Source of the DNA: Corticium candelabrum | Lineage: Eukaryota > Porifera > Homoscleromorpha > Homosclerophorida > Plakinidae | Reading direction: 5' to 3' | Assembly (NCBI RefSeq): GCF_963422355.1 | Contig: NC_085093.1 | Coordinates: 1,852,051 to 1,916,050 of the forward strand | DNA: 64,000 nucleotides | Shown: piece by piece, positions 35,869 through 47,872 of the stretch | How the letters are laid out: the number at the start of each line of letters is the position of its first letter | How positions within the stretch are numbered: position 1 is the first letter of the stretch | Notes under the pieces: generated by a model | Seen by the model: only the letters and a program-made list of their open reading frames with translations | The model's database searches: none | Told to the model about the DNA's origin: nothing | Made by a program: the position numbers and the translations under genes

Positions 35869-36566
35869 CTAATAAATTAGTCTTGGTCATTATCTTTACC
35901 TACTCAATCAGTCTTTTGACTTGTATTGAGTAACCACCGGCTTTTTTAAAAGCCAAAAATAATATCAAAGAGATCATTACCTAGCCTGAATTTTGATTTG
36001 ACCAATTACTTACAATAATCAGTTTCCTGCTAGTTACAATTATTAATTAACAACAATCAATTTCTTGCATACAATTAGTTATAATCCACTGGTTATCTAG
36101 CTGTAGGAGCTAACATGTAACTAAAATGTTAGTCTAGAATATTCTTTAATTAATGTAGTTATACTGAGTCTTGTTTTTGGTAAGCTATCTAAACAATTTG
36201 TTCTAGATTTATAGTATATTTTCCCAGACTCCATATGCAACAATAGTTAATGCTCCATATTTACCATACCTGAAAATGGGCTACGAATAGCACTTCCCAA
36301 GATAATATAATGAGCATATTACGAGTAGGTAGGCATAGGCAGTGCCAAAGTACGTATGTGTTAAACATGACAATTGAAAGTTATTGACCTGTTGTTGTCG
36401 ATTAATGAGTTTTTCAATCAGTCATGTAGCTAGCAGTCTGCAGTTTCTCTCTCTCTGATGTAGTTGGTGGCTTTTAAAAAGCCGGTTTATAGACCACACA
36501 TAGTGTAGTCGCTGGCCACGTATCACAGGATACTACACAGTGATGCACACAAGCATGGTTGGTGAC

Positions 36567-37755
36567 CTATGGGGTGCTCTCTCTAAACAGAGAAAAGCCA
36601 TCTCCTGACCCACCAAGCTCTACCTCCAACATCACTTGTTGAAGTCTGAGCTTTGCGAACGCCTTCTTCTCATAGGGAAATCTCCGTAGAGTAGCAGCTA
36701 TCTGCCTACCGAACAAACCATCCTCATCGGAGCCGACATGAGCCCTCATTGAGTCCAACGAGTTTAGCCTTTCTACAATTTGAAGTCTCTAGCTCGTCTT
36801 CTGGTCCCTTATGACGTCTCTTTCTTTTGGTGGCAGGAGTGATGCTTGGTTGACGCGGTCCAGTCTCTACCTGACAAATGACCGAGCTGTTGTGTGCTTC
36901 ATTGCTGCAGTAGGAAAAATTAGCCTGTGAAAGGAAGCAATATATCAAGTCGAAGTCCACACATTTACCTTTCATGATTGTCGACTGTCTCATCACTGTC
37001 ATAGGGTTCACTCTCTGCTGGCCGGGTCTCTCCTGGCTGGTTCTCCTGTTGTTAACTCTCCTGTTGTTGACTTTCCTGTTGTTGATTCTCCTGTTGACTT
37101 TCCAGCAATGAAGAATTGTCTGTTCTGTTTGTCAATACAATAGAGTTACTACTAGAGATACTAAAATTTGCAAGATACCCACAGCAAATGCAGCGTAAAC
37201 AGTAGTAGGTACAGTAAAAAGACACAGAAACAGTATAAACACCGGCGCGTACAAACAAGGGGTAGACATTCAGGTAAAGAAAAAGACACAGATATCATGA
37301 AAGCAGACAAGCAGACTGACAGACCAACAGATCAACAGACAGATCCACTGACGGGCATGCAGCCACATCAAAGCAGACAGGCAGAGACACGAAACAGACA
37401 AAACAAGAGAAGAATTATGGTACACGTGTACTAGTAATTACGTTCTGTGCTTCACGGAAATGTCCAGAAAAGTCATCACAGTGAAGAAAACCCACGAAGA
37501 CATTGGAGGTGGACCTTCGGTCCCGGACAAACGTTTCTTCTGAAGAAGTTTAAGCTCCCTCACTTATTTGTCTCGGAGAATTTTCCATTTCTTTTGACAG
37601 AGTTCTGCCGAGACACCCAACTCGCTGGAAAGCCACTTCGAAGCGTTTTCTCTTGCACGCAGGTCCTTGTATACTTGGCAGTTGACCTTCCACAGGCAAT
37701 GACAGCTGCGTACACTCTCTAACAAGCGCTCAATGTCCAATATGTTCGTAGCCAT
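36567..37755 (-). pseudogene. Harbinger MADF/BESS-type DNA-binding protein, damaged
   Basis: Minus strand from ATG 37755. A MADF domain (ERLLESVRSCHCLWKVNCQV, CQKKWKILRDK) runs into TAA at 37564-37566 where the family usually has Tyr, then continues in frame with GPPPMSSWVFFTVMTFLD. A later exon after a TTTCACAG acceptor (from about 36925) carries a basic KRKRRHKG patch. After a frame change near 36775 comes a BESS-like helix segment, DEDGLFGRQIAATLRRFPYE to LRLQQVMLEVEL. In Harbinger elements this second protein helps the transposase bind DNA and enter the nucleus. Confidence 0.75.
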
Positions 37756-38189
37756 TGCTCACGAAGCAACCACGTGCACTCCTACTTGGCTGTGATTGGG
37801 TAAAATCTTAATTTCCACTTCCGACGCGACGTGCTCCGACTTCCAGTTCGACGCTGAAATAGGACTCGGTTCTATTTGGATGCGTTACGTCCGTCGAGCG
37901 TTGCGTCGCGTAGACCATTTACAATTTGAATTTGTACGACGAGACGTGACGAACGCGACGCGACGCTCAAGCGTTCGCATATTGTAAATCCAGCTTTAGG
38001 CTGAATTTCTCTTTATTGATTTTTACTCCTCGCGTTCGACATCTCTCCAACAATGCAGTCAAGTTGTCATTATGATCTCTTATAGCTTCCTCCATGCTAC
38101 CGCCCTCACCTACTACGAGTATGTCGTCAGCAATTTGGCATTTTCCCCGCACCAGAACTGTTCAAACTAGTCTCGCGTAGCCAGACCAT

Positions 38190-40153
38190 CTACGCCATTT
38201 GGATCAAGCCTTGGAAGGGCTGAAAAGAGTGTTTGTTATTGCTAACGACATAGTCGTAGTAGGTGAGTGTGGTAGCATGGAGGAAGCTATAAGAGATCAT
38301 GATGAGGACTTGACTGTATTACTGGAGAGATGTCGAATGCGAGGAGTAAAAATCAATAAAGAGAAATTTAGACTGAGGGAAACGGAAGTGAAGTATATGG
38401 GCCACATTACTGTCATCGGAGGGACTCAAACCAGATCCGACCAAAGTTGAAGCAATTAATAATATAGGCATGAATCCGCCTCAAGATTTCGAGGCCGTTA
38501 AACGGCTCTTGGGAATGTTGAACTACTTGTCTAGGTATCTATCAAATCTCTCGGTCATGTGTGAGCCTTTGAGGCAACTGACACACCCGGATGTGATCTG
38601 GCAATGGACAAGTAAACATGAACGGTCATACCAACAAGCCAAGCAGGCAATTACGAGCGCATCTGTCTTGAAGTATTTTGACAAGTTCGTACAAACGGTA
38701 CTGCAGTGTGACGCATCAAGTAAAGGCCTTGGTGTCATATTATTACAGAATGGGCAACCAGTCGCTTTAGCTGGTAGATCATTGACCAAGACAGAGTGTA
38801 AATATGCTCAAATCGAGAAAGGACTATTGTCAATAGTGTTTGCAGCAAAATGATTTGACCAATACACTTATGGAAGAACAGTGACTGTTCAAACGGACCA
38901 TAGACTCCTAAAAATAATAGTGCCGAAACCGTTACAGGCTGCACCACGAAGACTGCAGAGAATGTTATTGCGCCTGCAGCGGTATCAAATGATAATAGCA
39001 TGCAAACATGGAAAAGAGTTGGTGCTGGCAGACACGTTGTCAAGAGCTTACTTAGAAAAAACAGGAAAGGTGGTTTTGGTGAGGATGGTGAAGTTTTTGT
39101 ATTATAGATCTCCATTTGAAGTGGAGATGGAAAATGTCAATGCTGTCGATTGCCCTTTCATTTCAAATTCCAAGATTTAAGACATTCAGAAGGCGACAGC
39201 GAAAGATTAGGTATTGCAAGAGCTGATGACTACCATTCGTAGGGGTTGGCCAGAAGGAAAAGATCGGCTGAATCCAGTGCTGGCATCATATCATCCATTT
39301 CGAGATGATTTAGTGGTAGAGGGTGGAGTTATCTATCGTGGAGATAGATGTGTAATTCCTCCTTCTATGCTAGCTTTCACGCTAGCGCGTATACACATGT
39401 CACACATGGAATTTGGAGGGTGTGTCCAGAGAGCCAAAGATTGTGTGTTCTGGCCGGACATAAACTCCGCCATCAAGGATTACGTCAGCAAATGTGACAT
39501 CTGTAGACGGTATGACCGGCACAACCAAAGGAAACTCTGAAGTCACATGATATACCAGATAGGCCATGGAAACAGTTGGGGCTGATCTGTTTGCTTTTCA
39601 GGACAGAGACTAGCCTATATTGGTCGACTATTATAGCTAATGGGTTCATCTAAGTAGAACCAATGGTCGAGACAACATCAAAGGCAATCATTGCCAAGCT
39701 GAGACAGCAATTTGCAAGGCAAGGCAATACCTCTTACGTTGCTAACAGGCAATGGTCCTCAGTTGTGAGCAAGGAGGCGTGTCAATTCAGTAACGAATGG
39801 GAATTGGAACATAGGACCTCAAGTCCCTATTACCCACAAAGTAATGGTAAAGCGGAGAGTGCCGTAAAAGTGGTAAAGCACCTAATGACTAAAGCTTTGA
39901 CAGACGGTCGAGATCCTTGGCTCTCTCTGTTGGAATTGCGGAATACACCAACAGTACGAATGAGCGCTAGCCCTGCTCGGAGATTGCTCAGCAAGAGAAC
40001 AAGAGCAATTCTACCTATAAAGGATGACATGCTAAGACCTGAACTTGTGACGGAAGCGTCAGAGCAATGGCAAAAGAAGCAAGAAAAACAGGCCAAATAT
40101 TAGGAAAGAGGAGCAATAGATTTGCCGAATCTATATCCCGAAGACGTCGTACG
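38190..40153 (+). pseudogene. Gypsy G2 pol remnant (RT, RNase H, integrase)
   Basis: Starts within the RT (IANDIVVVGECGSMEEA near 38240; the usual DD reads ND). It continues through the RT thumb, RNase H (LQCDASSKGLGVI near 38705; TDHRLLKIIV near 38900) and integrase zinc-binding and core regions (KCDICRR near 39495; SNGKAESAVKV near 39850). Stops include 38851, 39178 and 39210, and the first integrase Asp region is frameshifted. It is truncated at 40153, where the sequence passes into (GT)n. The same stop codons at ATTTAAGACATTC and GATTAGGTATT are shared with G2'. Confidence 0.85.

Positions 40154-40154
<1 letters not shown>

Positions 40155-40203
<49 letters not shown>
40155..40203. repeat. 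(GT)n microsatellite at the G2/block C junction
   Basis: GT run beginning directly after gypsy sequence ending TCGTACGCATG. After it, TAGATTTTGTCTCTAGAGT matches block C' after its own GT run at 60914-60995. The junction marks a deletion between the two sequences. Confidence 0.9.
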
Positions 40204-40209
<6 letters not shown>

Positions 40210-40569
40210 TGGGTGTGGGTAGATTTTGTCTCTAGAGTAACACGTGGACCAGCCCTACAGTAAGATTGTGAGATGGGGCTACTGTAGCTACCTGCCAAAT
40301 AATGGACGACCAGCAAAAGTTAATTTTTTCCGTTTTTCTTTGCTTATAGATAACTACTATCTAGATGTTAGCGCAGTTCCTAGCCCCCATAGGGCGGGTG
40401 AGGGCTAATATATATATTATTGGCAAAGTCACTTAGTGTAACTTCTTCCTCTTGACTGCTAAATCAAGAAAGCAAAAACATATTCAAACAGAAAGACAAA
40501 AACAAAAAAGAGAAAAAGAAGACTCGTAAAGTATGGGCCATGCATGCACACACTCACACACACACACAC

Positions 40570-40613
<44 letters not shown>

Positions 40614-41105
40614 GGTCACGCCCATAATTTTACCCAGGCCTTCATGGCCCCGGGTAGGCCTATGCCTGGCTAAACTACTGTATAGGTTGCTGTGGTGTAA
40701 GCAGACTGCAAGATAACATGGCCAAACGACACAACAACTGCATGGTTCTCAAATCATTGTAAGTAGGCCAATAACTGTGAGTCTCCTTTAGCGTAATAAC
40801 GAACTACGTCTTCGCGCCTACTTTCGAACTCACTTACAATAGCGTACAGTAGTCCCCAAACTGCTTTTTTATCTCTCCACCCTTCCACCCGCCCTTCCCC
40901 TCGCGTGCAAAAGCGGGCTGTCCAGTCGTATTGCACATGCGCATTACATGAATAATGGCGTAATGGTAAAATCAGTGCGGCCCTGTCGTTCGGATGCGGG
41001 CGGGTGATGTGAAACAGACATGCAACAAATAGGGACCTTATCTCAATGCTCTTGATACTATACTCTAGGTCATGCATTCATGCAGACACGAGTTGCGCAA
41101 CTTAC

Positions 41106-41636
41106 AAGTAAGCGAAACAGGCGAGCCACAAGATTCCCATGACGATGGCCAGTCCACTGCTCACTGCGATAGAGGGTCGACGCATTTGTTCTGCGTTCTC
41201 CATTACATCGGCCAGCAGGTCCAAAATACAGAAAATGACGGCTAAGATCAAAGCCAGCGCGCCACAACCGATGCCCAACTGGCAAGCAGTTTCCTTGAAG
41301 TCCAAATTTGCAATATCTTTGCGTGGAACACGCAGAGTTTAGTAGACGTTAGAGGGATGTTCTCGTAGAGCTTGTCGGCAATGCATCCCAAAACGACTAC
41401 ACCAAACACCTACAGAAAACAAGAACGTATCCGGCTATCAAATCCAAACTTGCAGTTGTACAAATGCAAGTCTTTCTACTGCCGTTTCGTTGGCCTCTCT
41501 ATCTGCCAATTTTGCAAAACAAGACAGTCAATGCCCCCTTTTCGCTGCAGATTGAGGTGCGATGCGGGTGAACAGCACTCACCAGACCAAAAATTCGAAG
41601 AACAATCCGAACTAGAGCACTTCTTTTGGCTTCCAT
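41106..41636 (-). pseudogene. Synaptogyrin-like copy C, broken remnant of exons 1-2
   Basis: Exon 1 is 41636-41583 and exon 2 41409-41106, near-identical to C'. Exon 2 is 304 nt against 305 in C', a one-base loss near 41320 (CTTTGCGTGG where C' has CTTTTAAGTGG) that shifts the frame before TM2. Exons 3 and 4 are absent: the DNA downstream is gypsy G2 rather than the C' intron. TM2 and TM3 coding (LALILAVIFCILDLL, LAIVMGILWLACF) remains readable in a separate frame. Confidence 0.85.
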
Positions 41637-42047
41637 TGGTCTCGACTATTAGCTGATCGGCTTGAATTGCAATCGACCTCTGGCGCGGCTAGCTGTGGAA
41701 TGAGCAGCTCTCCTTGGCATGGTCAACTACAGTGATCAAAGTCAAGTAAGGCAGCTGACAAATTTTAGTAAATGGGTCCCCTTTTGAGGTGTAGCTAGAG
41801 AGTCCAAACAGCCGCAAAACCAATTTCGACGTGTATCGTCGTGGAAAGTATGCCAGTCAATGCACTTTCACGTAAAATATCTACAGATGCTTTATAGCTA
41901 AAGTCTGTGCCAAAGTTACTAGAGCCAAATGGATTGGGGAGTGAGCTAGCTATAGCTAGGAAACCCCACTGGCATACCCCATGCAGATGCAATGTTGTTG
42001 TAGAAATTATTTGTGTGTCCCCAGTAGAGCTCTGTTTACTCTAACCT

Positions 42048-42240
42048 CTAGATAAACCATGCAACAGACTTTCCTTTCAAGTTTGATCCTCTAGAGATCG
42101 AATTTGCTAGACAGTTTGACGGATCTGCAGTGAAACGGACAAAGCCATTACTAAAAACTTGTGTGGGTCTAACAACCATATACATAGAGCCGCCAAATCG
42201 GCGCAAAGATTTGATCTCGTTTAGAGTATCTAGGTATACG
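42048..42240 (-). CDS. Possible terminal exon of unknown function (block B')
   Basis: Partner of the open stretch at 19881-20073, with the same acceptor-like TTGTTTGCAG, the same frame and the same TAG end. No family was recognised. Confidence 0.25.
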
Positions 42241-42868
42241 CTGCAAACAACAGAGAGAGTAAACTCTTTCAACCGGAAGTGAACCTAGCATCGTGAATTG
42301 TCTGCAATCAGAAACGTTTGTTTAGCATACAACAAGAGACAAATACGTTGGATACTAAGTTTTTTAGACAATGATTATAGTGAAGATGCCAGAGATTCAG
42401 CCGGCGTCTCTAAACTCTAAAATTATAAAACTACTGTACTAGAGACGAATGTGATGCGACTTCATGCTGATTCCATGCGCTAGAAGACTACGAAACGGCA
42501 TATTTTACACACTAACAACACACGTACACGTACGCGTTAGCAATTTTGCGTATTGCTGCCTTCACAAGTCTAGAAAAAGGAAAGGGTGGGGCCCGTTTTC
42601 TATGGGATATCCTCAGTACGACTGCATACGGGATCTGATTTGGTCTAATCAATTGTTGGGTATCTAGACTGCACAGAAACGCCAAAAACTTGAATAATTA
42701 ATTGAGCAGTTTGATATTGAGGCAAAAAGATGTGCTACACCCGCGAACTCAAGCAAAACCATGCAGACAAGTAGCAAAAGCAGAAAAAAGGTTCGTTGCT
42801 TATACATGTAAAAGCAGCAAAAGTTGCCAAAAGCAGTGATGTCAGTTTCATTGCAACTTGAACTTCAT

Positions 42869-44142
42869 TCAGGAGGTGGCACCACCTCGTAGAGCGACAA
42901 AGCCAAAAATAGCAACAGCAAACTACACACCACAATCAGTCACGACATAAATTCCTTTGCCTAACAGATTAAATGTTGGTCGGCCTTACCCATATAGGAA
43001 TAGACAGAAAGCTGAAACCTAGGGTAGCTTGCCCTGGAATCTTGATCTCATCCACAAAGTCATTGCCATCAACATCGACCCACAGTTTGGTCCTAGAACA
43101 CACAACAATATGAGATCGCTCTTATACATCAACATGTATTATCATGTTCTGTCTAGAAGTAATGATTGGTTTGCAACTTTTAGTACACTACAGTACATGT
43201 ACTACTTGTAACTGGTATTCTATTTTGCTTTTGTGAGCTAAAGTTTTTGGAAATATTAATTAATTGATACATTTGACATGATTGTTAATTCTATTATATA
43301 ACCACATTACACTGTGCATCAATACTCTTCTTACTCATCAGACATTGATGCTATACGTTTGATGTTATAATCTTTTCTGCTTGTCTAAAGATCTCTATAG
43401 CATTCATCGTGCAAACTATCAAACTTGATCTAAACATTCTGAATACACATCAAGAAAGAGATAGTTGGACATATTACAAACCCAGAATTCTAACTAGAAT
43501 TTTTTTCAATCGAAAATGACGTCACGTATTTGCTGACATCACATATTTGATAACGTCATAACTTTCTGTTGTCAAAAACATCGCAATCTATGCACGCGTA
43601 GGGGCGGAACTGATGAGAACGAAAGTAGGCGTGGCCTCTTACACAGGTGCTCTAATTTACAGCCAGTGGATAGATACCTTTAGGCAAACACGAACAGCTT
43701 ACATACGAACACCACTTACAAGTAACCGAAACAAGCAAGCCACATGATTCCCATGACGATGGCGAGCGCGCTGCCTGCAATGATTGCGGGTCGACGAGCT
43801 TGCTCTGCATTCCCCATGACGTCCGTCACGAGGTCCAAAACACAGAAGATGATGGCTAGGACGAGAGCCAGCGCGCCACAAGCGATACCAAAGTCGCAAG
43901 CGGCATCTTTTCTGTTAAAATAGCACACTTTAGAGAAACCGGAAACTGGTGACACGTAGAGCTTGTCTGCAATGCAACCGAGAACGACTACACCGAACAC
44001 CTAACAACAACGACACAGTAGTCAACCAAATTTAAACTTGCAGTTGCGCAAATTGTGGGGCCTGGGCCGTTTGGTAGTAAGCGCTCACCAGACCAAAAAT
44101 TCGGAGAACGATTCGAACCAATGCGGACTTCTTAGGCTCCAT
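42869..44142 (-). CDS. Synaptogyrin-like MARVEL membrane protein, copy B'
   Basis: Exons: 44142-44089, 44000-43720, 43092-42990 and 42922-42869, with the same lengths and phases as copy B (163 residues). It differs from B at a handful of residues, e.g. SPVSGFSKVCYFNRKD in the loop and FGFVALRGGATS at the C-terminus. All splice sites are intact (GTGAGC, GTAAGT and GTAAGG donors). Four transmembrane helices lie as in B. Its completeness, unlike neighbouring copy C, suggests it is or recently was a functional gene. Confidence 0.85.
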
Positions 44143-44683
44143 CGATCTCGATTTCTGCTTGAACTGTGGCGCGGCAAAGTCTAGAGTGAGAGAAGCTCAC
44201 ACGAGTGCGTACTTTGATCCTCCAACGGAATGTAGAGGCGTTGTCATCATGATCAAAAGACTGCCTTTCCATTGGTCAGTGTCATGCAACAGATTACGAA
44301 ATGCAAGATACTATATCAGCAAGAATCTCGAAGATGCAATGTATTTCCTGCACCGGTCTAGCAAGATGGTGACGAAACCGGTTTGCAGATTGAAAGCAAG
44401 CAGTCTAGCAATTACTAATTTACATGAAATGCGCGACGCTCCACGGCACATGCGGCTGAAATGCGACAAGTTCTAGAATTTTTTAGTAATTTCTCTAGAT
44501 AGACACTCTCTCTTCGCGCTGACTGTGCGCTCGGAAGTCGAAGGCTATCAAGACGAAACAGAATGAAGAAGCACTAGAAGTGCAAACCCTCAGCCGGATG
44601 CACCTTGAAGGTAACTAGTCGCGCTATGACAGAATGGTTTAATTAGACAACAATAACCGCCACGCAAAGCGAAAGTATAGAGT

Positions 44684-44877
44684 ATGGCGTGCCATTTGTG
44701 TCAAAATTAGACAATGAGATGAGGCGATGAGACAATGAGATAAGGCAAAGAGATCATGTGATGAGACAATGAGATGAGGCGATGAGACCATGAGATGAGG
44801 CAATGAGATCATGTGATGAGACAATGAGATGAGGCGATGAGATCATGAGTCTAATTTTGACACAAATGCCACGCCAT
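44684..44877. mobile_element. GATGAGAC-repeat MITE, 6-bp target duplication
   Basis: Ends TATGGCGTGCCATTTGTGTC and its complement, with ATAGAG on each side. Block B has the empty site (GTATAGAGCAC near 26990). The interior is a tandem of ACAATGAGATGAGGCGATG units. A relic of the same family is at 10868. Confidence 0.8.
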
Positions 44878-46212
44878 AATAGAGCACATGCGTAGTCCGT
44901 CGGTCAACACCAGAAAGCGACAACTTGCGTAGCCCTCAAACCCGGGGAAGTTTCCGTAATTGCAATCGTTGAAGAGAAGCCATGCGAGTGCATTTGCGAT
45001 TGTTTGCCGTCTTGGAACGGGGCCGTTTCTGAGTAAAGTAACAGGAAGGACTAGATTGACCGAGGCCACGCCCACGCAAATTTGCAGCAGCAGCGAACCG
45101 AGAGTACGAGACGAACGTGGTCCCATGCATAAGCTCTATAAACATTAGCTATATAACGCGAAGGCTTAAACCAGTGCAGTTGTCTTTACTAGAGCTGGAG
45201 GTAATGAAGTGCGGTCTCTAGATAGTATTTCTCACATTGCCAGTAGTTCTGTTCACCTTGAGTACTTAATTAATTGTCCAGTTACGAAGACGTCCTTCTA
45301 CGTGTAGCAACCTTTTCCTTACGTCATACACTACACATAACATCGTCTAAAGAAACACTGTACTGTACCATAGACCTCGATCACGGTACCGGAAGTAATC
45401 ATTACGCCCCCACATTACAATTCTTTACACGAGGTTATGTAAATAAATGCAGGTCATCGTCTGTCTGGCGTGTTACTTGTTTCCCACACGTTCAGAAAAA
45501 ATTTTGGACCCTTTTGGAGCCAGCCAAATGACAAACCGATGAGTTTACGAGGCCACGTGTCTGAGACCTGAGTTTGGGCAAGAGTACTACAGAAAGACCG
45601 TTGATTTCCATTCGTAGGAGAACAGCAGACACCATTTCAGAGTCCACAACAAGGTAGTTGTGCAGTGCTTTCATTCTACATGATGCCTACTTGCCTAGAC
45701 ATCTAGGATTTTTGTTGGCAGCCTAATTCGCATTCAACTTGATTGGTACGGCTTTCTGTTTGATTACAGCTTGTTCTACTGCTGCTGTAATAGAAGTTGA
45801 ACTGCTAATGAGCAATCTGGTTTAGTTTAGGTCTCTAGGAAAGTTGACAGACGCACAACTCAAAAGGTTTCGTTATCGCATGTCATGTGATCACGTGTGA
45901 TATCGTAAGCTATTTGGCTAATGCTGCGAGCTAACATGTTCACAATGGATGCTTTATGCCTCAGTAGTTTGCATGAAGTGTTTTTACCCGTTTTGAGTGC
46001 TCTGCCGACTACAGAGTTAGCAAGCTCGCTCTACTGACTGTGTACCACGCACCTAAAATTTGTTGGCGTGCGGCTACCTAACGGCCCCGGTATGGAGAGG
46101 CAAACAGGTGCAGCAAATGTACAGCAAATGCAATATCAAACACACCACAGTCAACGCCTCCTCTCTGCTGTTGAACATAACATCGTGTGTTCAGAGCTAC
46201 AATTGATTAGCC

Positions 46213-46230
46213 GTCCAGGGCTATGCATGG

Positions 46231-46287
<57 letters not shown>
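46213..46287. repeat. (TA)n microsatellite
   Basis: Pure TA run just beyond the right edge of block B'. From 46290 to 47530 I see no gene; a phrase CCAAATTCCC recurs three times near 46850-46980. Confidence 0.95.
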
Positions 46288-46291
<4 letters not shown>

Positions 46292-47537
46292 TGCGTTGGG
46301 TCGTAATGCATCATGTACCTAAACGATCAGTCGACTGACGAACTACCCGTGAACTTCCAATGAGTCATAGCGAGGCGACGATATACGGTCATGTGCCAGT
46401 GCAACAGATTCCACGACCTCATGGTGATGTCATTCTAATACCAGACAGCATCTAACCTAGATGATGACGCAAAGATCAACATACAGCCTACGCACAGCCG
46501 GCAGACGTCACTTCTTCCACCTAGCTAGACTTGCTACAGTTCAGACCGTGATATGCTTCTCTCGGTTTCTGCAACACTTCTTAGAATGGTAGAACTAATT
46601 GAAAATGATGAGAGACAATCCAGACGTAGACACAGCTAGACGGCACTGGATTTATCTTGTACGAGAACTTGTGCATGGCGTGGGCTAGTCGGTGTTTCGT
46701 ACTAAAAACAATGACATCACCGAAAGTTCGTGAACTCTGCAGCATAGTGGCACATGATCGTCTAGCATCATCGCACAATTACTTCTTGGAAGTGCACCGG
46801 TAGTTCGTCGGCCGACTGATCATTTACCTACATGATGGATAGAGGATACCAAATTCCCCAAGGGATGCCAAGAGGGGTGCCTCAGACCCTCAGAGAATAT
46901 GGCTCGGGGATACCAAATTCCCTAGTGAATACGGCTCGGGGGTGCAACAAACAGGGAATGTCAAATTCCCTATGACACCGGCTTACGCAGGTCTAGATCT
47001 GCAGTGACAGGAAAGTCATCCGCAAGAACAGAAGCTCAAGATTCTCCCAAGGTGATCGATTGAGCGCATTGATTGAATTGCACGTAGGCGCGCGTGTGTA
47101 GAACAGCAAACCGCGCATCTTTGTTTCTAGCTGCGGTGAGTACTGCATAAAATGCATGGTAGTTAATTAATTAAGCCTAGTTGAGTTTGAACGACTCTAG
47201 CGTAGTTACTAAATTTGTTGAGTTTTAGATTTAGCTAGATTGTTGCTATTTGTGGTAATAGATAAATTCATATACCATGCATATGTACTGTGCTCATCAG
47301 CAATGGCTGATCGCACCTGAGATTGATTATTTTGGGGAAGTGGGAGATTCCCTTCTCGTTAGAGCGGAAATTGCAAGAGATCGTCATAGGGCGGAAGTCG
47401 TCGAAGATTCACTCCGCCCTTTCCAATCAGCAGCACACGTTGGAATGAAAAACGACTCCCTACTGCGTTGAGTCATGACTAGGGCACGCGTTCCATCAGA
47501 CTACCTGCTGCGTAATTCGCACAAGGCTGTTTCATTT

Positions 47538-47626
47538 TTCGTTCTTGCTGCGTTCAATTTTCGCTCTTGCTGCGTTCAATTTTCGTTCTCGCTGCGTTCA
47601 ATTTTCATTCTTGCTGCGTTCAATTC
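47538..47626. repeat. 22-bp tandem repeat, four units
   Basis: Unit TTTTCGTTCTTGCTGCGTTC with AA, period 22, with single-base variants between units. It is followed directly by an A-rich tract. Confidence 0.85.
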
Positions 47627-47639
47627 TTTTGACATTCAA

Positions 47640-47872
47640 CTCAACCAAATATAATCAAAGATGGAAACTTGAAAATAGAACAACGAAAAATGAAAATCAA
47701 AAATGAAAATCAAACATGAAAAATAAAAATTTTCTTGCCGAGTTAATTTTTTTCAGCAAAATAATTGAAAACCTTTGACAAAAATTGAAAAATAAAAAAT
47801 AAAAAATAAATATTGAAATTTGAAAATTGAAATTTGAAAATTGAATATTGAAATGGCCGGAAGGGTCACAGA
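47640..47872. mobile_element. One end of an AATATTGAAA-type inverted-repeat element
   Basis: A-rich ATTGAAAATTGAAT phrases ending ATGGCCGGAAGGGTCACAGA, which resembles the end of the long-TIR element (ATGGACGAAATGGTCACGCA). It abuts the truncated 5' edge of gypsy G2' at 47873. No opposite end was found. Confidence 0.45.

Larger units (their letters stand above)
34388..37995 (+). mobile_element. PIF/Harbinger transposon, TTA target duplication
   Basis: Ends AGCTGGATTTACAATATG and the complement CATATTGTAAATCCAGCT. TTA is present at 34385-34387 and 37996-37998, the 3-bp duplication typical of PIF/Harbinger. Subterminal GCGTCGCGTCGCG phrases also mirror each other. The interior has the two usual genes in opposite orientation: a DDE transposase (plus) and a MADF/BESS DNA-binding protein (minus). 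About 3.6 kb; the 35880-36550 stretch between the genes is AT-rich and noncoding. Confidence 0.92.
34353..38160 (-). pseudogene. Inverted gypsy RT fragment, split by the Harbinger element
   Basis: About 30 bases at 34353-34387 and about 155 bases at 37996-38152 are minus-strand copies of adjoining parts of the G2 reverse transcriptase (compare 38240-38410, plus strand). The first half holds the sequence downstream of KINKEKF, the second the active-site region ADDILVVGEGGSMEEA. They abut exactly at the Harbinger TTA target site. Confidence 0.85.
40155..41709. repeat. Segmental duplication block C (partner 60914-62526)
   Basis: Aligns throughout with block C', including a (CA)n run (40549-40610 here, 61349-61420 there), the GGGCGGGTGAGGGCTAATA phrase and synaptogyrin exons 1-2. 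It ends at GAGCAGCTC, where block B' begins; C' continues instead into CACACGAGTATG. Confidence 0.9.
41710..46113. repeat. Segmental duplication block B' (partner 19544-31800)
   Basis: Compact version of block B without the long-TIR element and gypsy G1, but with its own MITE at 44684-44877. It is inserted into or joined with block C at the microhomology CTC/CTCCTTGG. It carries intact synaptogyrin copy B'. Confidence 0.9.

Noticed and set aside
41339..41409. Treating copy C as a functional synaptogyrin gene
   Set aside because: One base is missing relative to C' near 41320, and exons 3-4 are absent downstream.
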